DNA of 64,000 nucleotides, taken from NCBI GenBank assembly GCA_033239525.1, contig BSYO01000026.1, positions 6,882,001-6,946,000 on the forward strand. Direction: 5' to 3'. The notes beneath the pieces were generated by a model. The model ran no database searches. It was given only the letters and a program-made list of their open reading frames with translations, and was not told where the DNA came from. This document shows, one piece after another, positions 11,401 to 22,559 of this stretch (the first letter of the stretch is position 1; each line of letters begins with the position of its first letter). This stretch comes from Nepenthes gracilis. Taxonomy: Eukaryota > Streptophyta > Magnoliopsida > Caryophyllales > Nepenthaceae. A program made the position numbers and the translations under genes.

Positions 11401-11927
11401 ATGTTCGATCTCACTGGAGCCAATGACCAACAAAAGTCTCAAGTATGGCTATTGAATGTAGATGGTTCATCAATGAAAATGGGTAGCAGTGCCGACATAA
11501 TTCTTAGGACACCAGATGAATTGGAAATAAAATACTCTATAACACTTGGATTCCCAACCACCAATAACATAGCAAAATATGAAGCATTACTTGTTGGACT
11601 ACTATTAGCAAAGGAATGTTAAGCAAAAGAGCTGATTGTATATAGTGACTCAAAGTTGATCATAAATCAGATCCAAGGAGATTTTGAGACATCAAACCCA
11701 CAACTTTGTAAGTGTCTCTCCAAAGTAAAAAGTTTAGTAGAGTATTTGATAGGATGAAAATGGTTCATATACCTAGAGAAGAGAACGAGAGGGCCGATAT
11801 GTTAGCAAAGGCTATAGCAAAATATATGCGAAGCATGCGTGAAGTCCTAGACATTCCAAGTATTGTTGATTCAGAATATGAAATGTTATCAATAAATACC
11901 ACAGAAAATTGGAGACACCTTATATAA
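11401..11927 (+). pseudogene. Second (acquired) RNase H domain of the old Tat element
   Basis: WLLNVDGSS, AKYEALLVGL and LIVYSDSKLIINQIQG give the Asp, Glu and Asp of the RNase H active site in order. VHIPREENERADMLAKAIA supplies the C-terminal Asp block. A stop after LLLAKEC and a frameshift near 11705 split it. Tat elements are known to carry such an additional RNase H downstream of the degenerate Ty3 one; it removes RNA from RNA-DNA hybrids during reverse transcription. Confidence 0.82.
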
Positions 11928-11979
11928 GATAACTATCCAATGATATCTTACATGAAGATCCAAAAGAGGCTAAGCGTAT

Positions 11980-13123
11980 AAAAAAGACCGCTCGATGGTA
12001 TACCATCATGTATGGTAGACCATATCGCCATGGATATTCCACCTATTGCCTCCAGTGCCTTACACCCGAAGAGGCTGATTATGCACTGGGGAGGTTCATT
12101 TAGGTATTTGTGGGTCTCATGTTAGAGGAAAGAATTTGGCTTTTAAAATCATGCGTTAAGGATATTATTGGCCCATTATGAAGAGTGATGCCATGGATTT
12201 CATATGATTATGTGATAACTGTTAGATTTACCGGAATATATCTCATCAATCTCTTATAAAGCTTTAAGTTTTACAAGCACTGTGGCCATTTGTGCAATGG
12301 GGGTGTAGATATTCTCGGACCCTTATCTACTGCGTCTAGACAAAAGAAGTTTATGATTGTTGGAATTGATTACTTTATTAAATGGGTTGAAGCCTCTCCA
12401 TTGGCTAAGATAACTGAACAGAATGCTACTGAATTTGTCCGACAAAGTATAGTGTACAGATTTTGTGTTCCAGAAACCATAGTGACTGATAAGCGATTCA
12501 CTAAATATTATATAAATTTAAGAATAAGACTTGCACATACGTCTGTTACCTATCTTCAAGCTAATGGACAAGTAGAGTTCACTAATCGCACTTTATTACA
12601 TGGGTTAAAAATGAAACTAGAGGCCGCTGGGAACTCCTAGGTAGATGAGTTGCCTTCTATACTTTGGTCATATAGAATAACACTCAGAGAACCCACACGT
12701 GAGACACCCTGTAGCCTTTGCTATGGCACTGGAACGGTCATTCTAATAGAAGTAGGACAACCCAGCTTATGGGTTGAGTGCTTTGATCCGCTTAGTAATT
12801 CCCAAGTGCTCAAGGAACATCTGGATTTACTTGAAGAAGCCCGAGATGCCACACGCCTATGGACTGCAGCTTATCAGCCGAGGGTGGGGCGTTATTATAA
12901 TAAAAGGGTAAGAGCCAGACAATTTAAGATAGGAGATCTGATTTTGAGAAATATAGAAGCAACCAGTAAAAATATTAGCTGGAATAAACTTTCTCTAAAT
13001 TGGGAAGGACCTTTCATTGTCTCTGCAATTCTTCGAAATGGGGCATATAAGTTACGAACTCAAAATGGTAAACTTATTCCCCAAACATGGAATGTTGTTT
13101 ATCTCAAGAAATATTATCAATAG
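11980..13123 (+). pseudogene. Tat-lineage integrase (decayed)
   Basis: The N-terminal zinc-binding region is broken (about 12000-12280). From 12290 the core is open: VDILGPL holds the first catalytic Asp, IVTDKRF the second, and ANGQVEFTNR the Glu. Compared with the younger copy (TDNGTQFSGKRF), seven residues after the second Asp are deleted. A TAG at about 12638 splits the core from the C-terminal part (12650-13123), which ends NWEGPFIVSAILRNGAYKL and VVYLKKYYQ. Integrase inserts element cDNA; the deletion beside an active-site residue makes this copy inactive. Confidence 0.85.
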
Positions 13124-13749
13124 ATTCATCATTTGACTTCTTCTATTGTTTGTATTACGTTTAGTTAATGAAATAATCTTTCATTAGCTTTTCTTTCTGA
13201 ACTATACATGTGTGCCTGCTTTTCATCTCATAAAATTTTACAAACCTAGATTGCCTCTAAGTTAGGAAAAATTTTCTTCACCTGCTTTTTGAGACGTCCT
13301 ACAACAATAAAAAGACTTCGGTTATACTTTCAAGCATTCTAAGCTATGATAGATTTTAAAAACTCGATCTCAATATCTAGTGGCTTGCATAAAGCCGAGT
13401 ATTAAAAACTTAGGGGGCTTTACATAGCATGTATGCAAAAACCTCCATTAAATGGAGATAGCATTATCAGTCAACTATGGTTATAAACTTGAAGTCAAAT
13501 ATGCCAAAATAATAACGGCATCTTATTAGGTCAAAGGCTAACAGTTTGAGCGTGGACGGCAAAGTAGGCATTGATGCCAAATTTACATATGAAAGAAACA
13601 CAATGCATATAATAATATATTGGCAAATCACAGATCAATTACATTTTAGAAGAAAAGAAAAGATTTTCTATATCTTAGATGGAGGCCCAGATGTTCCCGG
13701 CAGAGATGATGCGAGTTCTTCATCCTCTCTGGGACAACCCAATATTACA

Positions 13750-15697
13750 GATCATTGTATAGCACTCACATTTCTTGGAAGAAGTATTGATAATGGAAAT
13801 TTTGGAATTATCAACTTTATTATACATCTGAAAAGATCAATAACATCCCAATATTTATGATTCAAGGCTTGCTTAATATCTTCAGCCTTAACTGATGTCC
13901 TTAACTCATCCTCAAGCCAAAGATTCTGATTTTGGAGAAGAGCGTATGTTTGCTGAAGTTTTTTTAAGAGAATTCTCAAGAAAAGTAACTTTAACTTTAG
14001 TCTCAAAAAGCTCATTCTCAAGTTTGGAGACCCGCTCCTCCGTAGCCATTAATTTCTTCCATTCACCATAAGACTGGGCTATGTGGTCTATAGTTGAGGT
14101 AATATGGCCTGCTAATTCATGCAACTATGAAAAAATACAAATTAAAAAAAAGGGGGTTGTCCGATACCTTAGCAAAAGGTGAAGACACCAAAGACAAATC
14201 ATCAAGTAAGGCTACATGAACCTCGAATTCTTGGCGTTTGGAATCAAACCTTCTAGTTTGAACCTCGGGCATAAGATGTTGGGCCTCGACCAATAAATTA
14301 GCTGTTCCTGTAAATCCCTCGGTCTGAACAGTAACCTGCACCTTAGACTCACAGGGTTGGATCTCAAAGGACATATCAACATTTATTCTGTCCTTGGGCT
14401 CTAGGGGCTTAGAATTTAACATTTCGGCCGCCCCCATAGCTATCTCGGTCTTTTCCTCACCTCGGACTTCTTGCTTAGAGACCGCGAGCAAATTCTTATC
14501 AACAGTTTCAACAACCACGGCCTCAATTACTTCCTCAGTTTGGCCAGCATTCGAGATGGAAAGTTCAATAGACTCACAACCTTTCAAAGGTCCCATTGAT
14601 ATAGATGGAAGTACAGGAACTATCTGTTTGGAAGATTTCTTTGCTTTCTTTAATTTTTTAGTAACTTCATTATCCTCGTCTGAAGAAGATTTAGGAGTAG
14701 CCATCTGGGACTTAGAAACATCCTCGATAGGGTCACTAATATGTAGTGCTTTATGTTTTCTTTTCAATCTCCTTTTTGGTAAAGGAGATGACGCTGACCC
14801 TTGCAAGCAAAGATCTCATTTCACATACATGAAAGCCTCAACACCTCAACAGTTAGCTAGAGATTCTTTTTATCAAAATGAAAGATTTTGACATGGGCTT
14901 GGACTAATGTAGTCAAATTTTCTACTTATATTTTATCGTCAGTTGATGGATTAGATGGAAGGGATTTTTTTACATTACCCTATTCATTAGAAATATCCCA
15001 ATTTGAAGGCATGGCCCAATTTGAAGGCATGGCTAAGAAAAAGAACCTATCCTTCCATCGTTTTGTTGAATTGGGATTTTCTCCACTCAAATTAAATTCT
15101 GGGCAAGGGGCAAACAAAATCTAATCTGACCCCTGATAAAATCGAAAGATCACCTTCACAGCTATGGTATCTAATTCGAGGTTGTGATGACGAGCAAAAA
15201 CACACAATGAAACCAAATAACATACCGTATTTGGTTGTATACATGCGATTAGAATTCCTAATGCGACAAGAACCTGATGAAGCTCTGGTGCTAAGGGAAA
15301 GCGAAGACCACCCCTTAAGTAGATATCGTAAACAGTGATAAATTTCTCGGGTTAAGAGTAAGCCCTATCGGACTTACCTGGTAATAAATGAAATATGGAT
15401 TGAGGGGTCCTGTACGAAGCACGAACATACTTTATATATTTAGAGGAGAAAACATACTCGATATCACCGACTCCAGGCGCCACGAGAGATTTGCGAATAA
15501 GAAGGAGGAATAAGTAGGGTTTAGATTGCAAGGAGATAAAGTTGAAGATAGAAATAAGCTTGTAGAAAATTTGAAACTCGCACTTTTGAGGCCCGTAATG
15601 ATGGTTGATGTTGGTAATTATAATCGACGCGATGATTGAGGAGAAAGGTTAAAGTTTCAAAGTTGACATTTAATACTTTCGCCAGTGGACGAGACAT
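13750..15697 (-). pseudogene. Antisense ORF of the old Tat element, with intron remnant
   Basis: Opposite to gag-pol, between integrase and the 3' LTR. A possible start ATG at 15697 begins MSRPLAK. The conserved block FITVYDIYLRGGLRFPLAP (about 15345-15290) and CVFARHHN match the antisense ORF of the younger element (YFTVYEAHLRSGLRLPMP, CIFARKLN), and resemble plant proteins labelled putative gypsy-type transposon domain. A Ser/Lys-rich 229-codon stretch (14806-14117) follows, then a coiled coil (14124-13912; EERVSKLENELFETKVKV). Between them 14167-14125 looks like an intron: donor AAG|GTATCG, acceptor TTTCATAG|TTG. Joining the flanks keeps frame, while reading through does not. At 43 bp it is shorter than plant introns usually are, so it may be trimmed. 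Function unknown. Confidence 0.65.
14125..14167 (-). other. Intron remnant in the antisense ORF (old Tat element)
   Basis: GTATCGG at the donor and a T-rich tract ending CATAG at the acceptor. Removing 43 bp joins ...SPFAK to LHELAGH in phase 0 on both sides. The same position (before the coiled coil) holds a GT-AG intron-like segment in the younger element at 27887-27810. Confidence 0.5.
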
Positions 15698-15761
15698 CTG
15701 AAAAGATTTTTTTTAATGGCCGCCGTTATTTTATACATATCAGATGGGTTGAAATACAAGC

Positions 15762-15780
15762 CTCCACTATGGAGGGCTAA
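15762..15780 (+). other. Polypurine tract of the old Tat element
   Basis: CTATGGAGGGCTAA lies directly before the 3' LTR start at 15781. The younger element has GCATGGGGGGCTAG at the same place (29860-29873). Confidence 0.65.
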
Positions 15781-16242
15781 TGATGGGTTCAAACCAATTT
15801 GAGGATTGGAATTCATTTTATTTTATTGGATGTAAATTGCGACCTAATGCATTCATATGGCCCAAATGTAGTAACGAATTTGGTAGCCCAGTTTCATTCT
15901 TGACCGTTAAGGACAAATTGCTTAATTGGCTAGAACCACTGTCAACTTTTTATTCTTATTCAACAGTTTTATAAATTGTCCTTAATGAATAAGGACAGTC
16001 AACTGCTCTTTAAAAATTATAAATAACCCTCTTTTCAATGAAAAAAGAGAGGTTGGCCATAAGAAAAGAAAAAGACGCTTCAAGCGCATCATAGCAAATC
16101 TAAATGGCATTATTATTTTCTCGCTAAACATATCCTCACATAAATCAACACTCTCTTCCTTTCTTCATTTTAAGGAAAGGCCACTAATTTGAGTGTCGAA
16201 GAGTATATCGGGGTCGTAGCCATGTATACCTTTAAGCTCACG
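15781..16242 (+). repeat. 3' LTR of the old Tat element, first part
   Basis: Begins TGATGGGTTCAAACC and aligns with 7073-7520 of the 5' LTR. It stops at AAGCTCACG, where the solo LTR begins. The remainder is found 15 kb away at 31293. The last five bases (16238-16242, TCACG) are the left copy of the solo LTR's target-site duplication. Confidence 0.88.
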
Positions 16243-17499
16243 TGTCACGTCCCGCATTCTTATATTCATCTTAATCATAAAAAATGTGTACTTATCTTAA
16301 TAATCTATAAATCACATTAAATTATAATATACATGATCCAAAATAATGTCAATTATCAATGGCTCTGATATTCATTCAACAATAATGTGAATGTAGCTTG
16401 TGATAAGAAAAGATACCAATTAATATCCCAATATTCAACTTATAAGAATTACACCAAAACTTACAAGATAATCATAAGAGATTTACGAACATATTTCTAA
16501 ACTATCAATATTAAAATTTACATTTCAGGGATGCTTATAAATTTATAAGTTTTTATATCATCATTTAAACTAAACTAGTTACATCGTTGCTAATTATCAT
16601 ATACTTAATGGTTCTCATTTACTTATATTTATTAGGCTTAAATTCCTGTGAAGTATCTGAAAGGAAAGAAAATAATAAAAAAGTGAGCCAAATACTCAAT
16701 AAAAATATAATAGTTAAGGATAAATATATTTTATTCAAAATACATTATATAGAGAAATATGAGTCGTGATGTATGTAAAAATACACTTATACTTTTAAAA
16801 TAATTTTCTGGTGCAATTTACTCTCTTATTCTTGTACATAATTCTTTTTACTTACCAAAACATTCTTACCTTTTTTAGCTTGAGGAATCAGGACTAGTAA
16901 GCTCACCAGTTAACGGAGAGTTCGATCGATATCAAGATTGTGTTAGTCTATACAATCACAAGGCTAAAATTGCACAGCATAGCATACTTCTTTCTTATTT
17001 ACATCCCAAAAATAGGATGAATTGTATTTAATCCATACAAATTAAAGGCCTTATCTTCCTTATTTACATTTCGAAGATAGGATGGTATTACCTATTATTT
17101 TTCGGTAAACAAGGCCAAAATTGTAAAGCGATATTTATTTAGCCAACGATTTACCCTATAATATCCTAAGGGATGTTAGGAAGTATTATCTGTTGAAATA
17201 CCAATTCTTGGTTTAGTTTTCTTACTTCTTAAAATTTTATAGTAGAAGCCTTTATTCATAATCTTGTTTCTTATTATTAATTTTCTCATCTTAGATAAAA
17301 TTTATATTTTCTTAGTATCTATTGGCTTTTACTCATACATAAATATATTATAGACATTTGTAACGAAATCACGATAAAACACATCATATATTTTCATAAT
17401 AAAATCATATCAGTGTATAATATAAAAATAAGTTCATATGAATTTTAACATATGTTAGATTTAAATTTTTAGGTGACATATTAAGTGACTTTCGATCCA

Positions 17500-18320
17500 T
17501 TAACCTTCTAATTTTATTAGTTTGCCAACCAGTTTGGTTCTGTTTTAATTTTATTAACTAGCTTATTCAATTAGCCGGTTCATGGATCGATTTGCCCTTT
17601 TCTATGAAAATTTTCCAACTTTATCATATGGATTATTTTATTATATATTAAAAATTAGTTGGTTGGTTCACTTAAATAAAATATACGCCTGAACTGGTTC
17701 ACTCATTCTAGTCAAGAACCAAGAGCTGAACCAGTTTGCTAAAATCGATTCTCAACCTTGTTTCTACAGCCGATACACCTCATAATTAACCGGTCAATTT
17801 TTATATTTGGTTAGTTTACTATCTTAACATACTGTATATGATTGGTTCACCCATAAAAATCCAGCCGGTTTACTCAAATTTGGTAGAAATGCCAAACTGG
17901 TGCTATAGCCGGTTCACTAGCGAGTTCTGGTTTTCTGACTGGTTCAGTGAGCAAATCATCATGAAAAATTACTTTCCATATATTTTCAAAATCAGAACAA
18001 AATTTGGATCGACTCATATAAATTTTTTATTTTTATTCTTACCCGATTTAAAGTTATGCATTGATTTTTCATACATAACTCTGCTTCTGGTTGGTTCAAT
18101 AACAAAGGTTCTTTGGGTTGGACCGATCATATTTTACAAGATAAATTTATGTCAATTTTATTGCATATTGCCGGTTCATTGGGTGTTATACTTAATTTTT
18201 ATGGAGCTTGAATCAGCCTAAAATCTGGTAAAAATAGCAGCCAAAGTCAGTACCAATAGCTGTTCTATTTTCATCAAGTTCAATATGTCGGTTTAATTTA
18301 TTTCCATCGAACCTCCCGAT
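17500..18320. repeat. GGTTCA / CCGGTT motif cluster in the solo LTR
   Basis: Many copies of GGTTCA, often as CCGGTTCA or TGGTTCA, occur at irregular spacing in otherwise AT-rich sequence (for example around 17576, 17664, 17695, 17864, 17911, 17940, 18092, 18171). A similar cluster lies in the LTR-like block at 49730-50760. No fixed period is visible. Confidence 0.6.
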
Positions 18321-19548
18321 TTTTTAAAGAATAATTTTTTCATAAAAATATGATGATTTAACTAATATCTTAAAATATATTCAGTAAAAAGTTCATGGCA
18401 TGAATCAATCAAATAAAGTATGTAAAAATTTAGATATCAGTATGGTGCAACAGAGTTCATCAATAGAATCTCATTTTGACATGTTACTGAATTTAACTCA
18501 TTCTAACATAGATTTGGTGAGAATTTTAAGCATTGGACAGATAATACTTCGAGATAAGATCAATAATTTAATAACAAATTAAAGAGAAAAACGAGTTCTT
18601 ACCTAATTTAATGTAGAATAATTTTCGAAAGTTCATGCACCAAACTTTTAGTCATTCTCTTGGTTCAACTTTTCTCTCTTGTTTGGCCTCTCTTTTTTTC
18701 CTTTTTTTCTCTCCATTTTTTCCTCTTTCTTTTGGTGGATTTTTAGATTTATTTTTCTCCTAAATTGATGACTCATTGATAAAACTTTTAGGAGTTGCCA
18801 TATACCCCAATAGGTGACAATTTCTTGCCTACTCAAGGATGACTTACCATTTGCATTGGGGTGAGTTGTTGGCTCCTTAATAAGCCACTTGTTGGAACTC
18901 TATTAGTGATTATTTTGATACTTACTAAGCCTCTTAGAGTACCAAGCATTCTACTAATTTTTTCATGCAAAATTATTTCTTTTTTAATTAAAATTAGTAG
19001 GGTGTTAGTGGAGGTGTAGAGTGTCGTCTGACTCATCATTCTAATTCCCTACTAAAGCCTTTCCTCTACTAAATTTTACTAAGTATGAGATTATGAAGAG
19101 GTGACATGTGTCCCTCTATAAGCATTAAAATTTAATTATTAATGGTGTATTAAAATTATTTTAATTTTATTATGTTAGCCGGCCCCTTAATTTCCATACT
19201 TCCTCTAATTTTTCTAAGTATATAAAAATTTTATATTGCTGCTATTGGATCCTTCTAATTATAATTTCGATTATAAATTTTAGTTAGCCTATTGTTCGAA
19301 GTTTCGATAGCTTTCGGGTTTATTTCAGGTTAGCTGGAATACTATTTAATCAACCAAAATTTGTTCGGTTATAAACCGTGTCTAGCAATTTAATTTTTAC
19401 TTGATTTGAGTTATGTTTAATTAATAGGGTCAAGTTCGGTTGTTAATTGAGTGTAAATTCAGTAACCAGGTTATTTTTATCGTCAATCGAAACTAATTTG
19501 ATTATTAATCGATTGAGAATTTATTAATCGAATTACTTTCGTATTATT

Positions 19549-19553
19549 GGTTC
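19549..19553. repeat. Left target-site duplication (GGTTC) of the young Tat element
   Basis: GGTTC directly before the LTR start TGAGGGG at 19554. An identical GGTTC follows the 3' LTR at 31120-31124. Confidence 0.92.
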
Positions 19554-19577
19554 TGAGGGGTACACCAAAAATGGGCT

Positions 19578-19871
19578 GGCCCAAGGAGAAGTCAACGGAA
19601 GCTTGGGAAGGCGGTCAACGTTCCTGACGGCCCACTAAGGAGATAGGCCGAGAAGAAATGAAGGCCCAAGGCGGTCAACATTGGCGTTGACCGTCAGCGG
19701 CCAACTAGCTTAAAAACGGTCAACTCGGCGTTGGCCGGTTTGTTGGGCCTCCGAGGCTTGCTGGCAGTGATGGGCCTGTTCCATTATAGCCCACGGCCCA
19801 TCAGATGGTCGCCCGCCGCTCTCCACGAGGGCGGCCGTCACCCTGACGGTCAACTCAGACGTTGACCGTCC
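19578..19871. promoter_or_regulatory. Cluster of W-box-like TTGAC motifs in the LTR
   Basis: GTCAAC or GTTGAC occurs near 19582, 19614, 19675, 19686, 19719, 19850 and 19861, most as GGTCAAC or GTTGACCG. TTGAC followed by C or T is the core of the W-box bound by plant WRKY factors. The 3' LTR keeps most of them (29924-30183). That they bind WRKY proteins is inference. Confidence 0.5.
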
Positions 19872-20308
19872 GCTTCTTACGTGCTGGGCCCTAAAAATTG
19901 GCCCTTCTACAGGAATGGGCCTGACTCGCTTCAGGCCCATGGTCCAAATGAAGGCTGCCAATGCGCACGCTCAGCCCAGCCCAAGAGTTCTAGGGCACAA
20001 ACCCACGATGGAGAAGGGCAACGGGAACCTGCAACGCATTTAATGCGGTCGCCGGAGACACGCAATAGAGGCGGAAAGGCTAGCCACCAGGGGCATGGCT
20101 GGCACGCCACCAACGCCACCTGCTTCCATCTGCAGGTGGCCACCCACTCCCCGCAGAGGGAGGAGCCAAGCATGGCAAACGACATCGTAAACGTGCTTGG
20201 CCACGGCAAGAATCGGGCAGCCGGCGTGACCAGCAGTCCACGACAGTAACCAGCGGTGCAGTGGCCCAAACGACGATCACCTTGGTGCCCAAGGATCCAG
20301 CATGGTGA

Positions 20309-20323
20309 GGTGTATAAGAACCC
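20309..20323 (+). promoter_or_regulatory. TATA-like box of the young Tat LTR
   Basis: GGTGTATAAGAACCC, conserved in both LTRs, followed by a purine-rich GAGAAAGGAGAG tract. Its position roughly two thirds into the LTR fits a U3/R boundary. Transcription start not determined. Confidence 0.45.
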
Positions 20324-20827
20324 ACGCCCACGAGAGAAAGGAGAGCTTTTCTGAGATCTTCCCAAGCATCTTACACTCTTCACTTCTCTTTCAAGAACTA
20401 AAAAGGCAAACTGCATTGATCTGCTCCCCTCTGAGAAAAATCCCAGGACTGCGCGAATTCTAGTTCCCAGCAGCCAAATTCCCAAGCACGATCAAACTCC
20501 AAGGCAACGAACGGGTTGATACACGCGTTCTCTGCCTTCCCACCATCCAGATACGAGGAAGGACCTGTTCCTTACTGACATCTGGAATTAAACACTCTTC
20601 ACTCTTCTCTCTTCTCTCTTCCCTCACTGCTCTTTCTATCTTTCAGCTCCTTCCATTGAAGGCTGTTTACTGACTTAAGCGTCGGAGTGTTTTCGGTGGG
20701 ATTAATTCCCGCCGTGAACGCTGACCTCTTGTTTGCTTTAGTGGTGTGCAGGGTTCGCACTCGGTGAACGAAGCCGGATCAGCTCCTCCAAGAATCCGGT
20801 CGTTCAAGTCGGATCAGTACGCATCAT

Positions 20828-20845
20828 TGGCGCCGTCTGTGGGAA
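20828..20845 (+). other. Primer-binding site of the young Tat element
   Basis: TGGCGCCGTCTGTGGGAA lies one base after the LTR end. The TGGCGCC core is common at this place in plant Gypsy elements. Confidence 0.85.
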
Positions 20846-20908
20846 GCGCTAACAAAAAGCCTACTCCCAATTCTCGCACCCGCTCTTTGTCACCTTTCTG
20901 TTCCTACG

Positions 20909-22452
20909 ATGGTGAACACAAGGACTCAGGCTAGCGACCCCGCTAGAGATGCAACTAACCCCGACCAGGATCATGCTGCTGAAGTCCTGGTCAACGGGGC
21001 TACAGGCGGGGCTCCACCGCCTTACTTCCAGCAATTGGTGGAGCAGATGCAGGCCAACAATCGCCTGCTTCAGATACTTTGCGCTCAGAAAGAGCCGCAG
21101 CCACCAGCGGCTCCACCAGTGGCCATCCCTCCTCCTGCCACCAAAAGGGGTGGCCAGAGAAAGAAGATGCCTGCGAAGAGGCCCCAGAAGCCCGGAGACG
21201 TTCCGGCACGGCGTCCTCCGCGTTCCCGGCGTAACAGGCTCGGGCTGCGTAACGCGCTCCGGAGCACGCCCCCGAGAGAAAGTCAAGAACGAAGAAATCT
21301 CGGTACTCTCGGGCCGAAAACCGCACACCGTCCCCGGAGCATGCCTCCCGGGACCGCCAGATCCATCGGAGGCGGCAGCCAGACCCATTGCTGAACCCTC
21401 GATTTAAACAGCAGTTGAGGGATTACCTCAACTCAAAAAGATCAGCCACTCGCGCCGATCCGCGAGTGGAGCAAATCTGGAACCGTGTGTTCCAGAACGA
21501 CGAGCACACTATAGATCTGGACAGATCTCCTTTTACTGTAGAGATCCTGAGCCGTCCAGTCCCTTCGAAGTTCAAGATGCCAACTTTTGACTCATACGAT
21601 GGGAGCAGTGATCCAGTTGACCATCTGGATCACTTCCGCACCCACCTGAGTCTACAAGGGTTGGAGGACTCAGCAATGTGCCGATGCTTTCCTCTCACCC
21701 TGAAGGGAGATGCCAGAATCTGGTTTCACCATCTCCCTTCAGGATCAATTGACAGTTTCCGTGCACTCACGGACCTCTTCCTGGCTCAATACGCATCAAG
21801 CCGACGGGAAGAGAAGCAGCCGTGGCACCTCTCCCACATCAAACAGAAACCAGGAGAGAACCCGCGGCGCTTTCTGGATCGCTTCGTGGCAGAGGCCAGA
21901 AGGATCCCCAGGATCACGGAGGAGATGAAGTTGGGCAGCTTCATCTCGGCGCTTACTTTTGGTGACTTTTTTAAGCACCTTGCCCATAAGAATCCTCAAT
22001 CATTCCGCGAGGCGGAATCAATCACTAGGGCCTACGCTGCTGCTGAGGAGGCCAACGAGGCAAAGCGCCCTGAACGGGCAGATCAGCCTCGGCCCTTCCC
22101 TAGAGAAGGGAAGAGGAAATTCATGGGCGGAGAACACTCCCGCCAGAAACATCGCAGGACTGGGCCGCCAGAGCGCAAGGATTATGGGCCCACTACTTTC
22201 ACGCCCTTGACAGACACGCGCGCAAACGTCCTCATGCAGATCCGAGGAGAAAAGTTTCTGAAATGGCCCAAAACGCTGAAAAAGGACTCGGGAAACCAGT
22301 CCAAATATTGTGATTATCATCGCTCCGCTGGCCATTCAACTGAGGATTGCAAAACGCTGCAAAGGGAGATTGAGGAGCTGGTCCGCCGCGGACACCTCAA
22401 TAGGTTCATCAAGGGACACAGGCGGACTTCGGGGGGGTCGCAGAAGGGGTGA
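20909..22452 (+). pseudogene. Tat-lineage gag with one frameshift region
   Basis: ATG at 20909 gives MVNTRTQASDPAR, a start shared with the old element. A Pro/Arg-rich N-terminal part runs in this frame to about 21390, with a shift to the frame of 21388-22452. The second part holds the retrotransposon gag (capsid) domain: SPFTVEIL, PTFDSYDGSSDPVDHLDHF, CFPLTLKGDARIWF and PGENPRRFLDRF. After FLKWPKTLK comes the knuckle-like CDYHRSAGHSTEDC (about residues 311-324). Basic stretches (RPFPREGKRK) probably bind RNA. One or two corrected indels would give a full gag of about 510 residues. Confidence 0.87.
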
Positions 22453-22559
22453 GGAGCCTTCTCCACCCCGAAACAGATCGCGGCGGGGTGGTAAACATGG
22501 TTACCACCCGACCCGCAAAAATCTGCGGACTACAAGGAGCGAGCAGACTAGGAGGAAGA

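Larger units (their letters stand above)
16243..19553 (-). repeat. Solo LTR, first part (interrupted)
   Basis: The solo LTR runs from TGTCACGTCCCGC (16243) to 19553 and resumes at 31125-31287, ending TTCTTACA. Ends are TG and CA. Flanking five-base duplications are TCACG (16238-16242) and TCACA (31288-31292). Total length is about 3.47 kb with no coding capacity. Minus orientation is inferred from shared layout with the units at 53746-59862, whose primer sites lie on the minus strand: GTGAGCC-AATACTCA (16683) and AGTAAGCTCACCAGTTAACGG (16897). Interior 17500-18320 is dense in GGTTCA/CCGGTTCA motifs. Short open frames here show no known protein. Confidence 0.78.
19554..20826 (+). repeat. 5' LTR of the young Tat element
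   Basis: Begins TGAGGGGTACACC (TGATGGG in the 3' LTR) and ends GTACGCATCA before the primer site. It aligns along its length with 29874-31119. A TATA-like GGTGTATAAGAACCC lies at about 20309-20323 and recurs at about 30609 in the 3' LTR. The first 320 bp hold at least seven GTCAAC/GTTGAC motifs. Differences between the LTRs are largely short indels, many in C or G runs. Open frames within it (for example on the minus strand at 19931-20485) are chance. Confidence 0.93.

Noticed and set aside
14394..14891. Plus-strand open frame of 165 codons
   Set aside because: It is the mirror of the antisense ORF of the old Tat element (14117-14806 minus); the protein has no recognisable motif and the minus-strand reading matches the related element.
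19931..20485. 184-codon minus-strand ORF in the young Tat LTR
   Set aside because: It lies wholly in the LTR, is not preserved intact in the 3' LTR, and has no recognisable domain.
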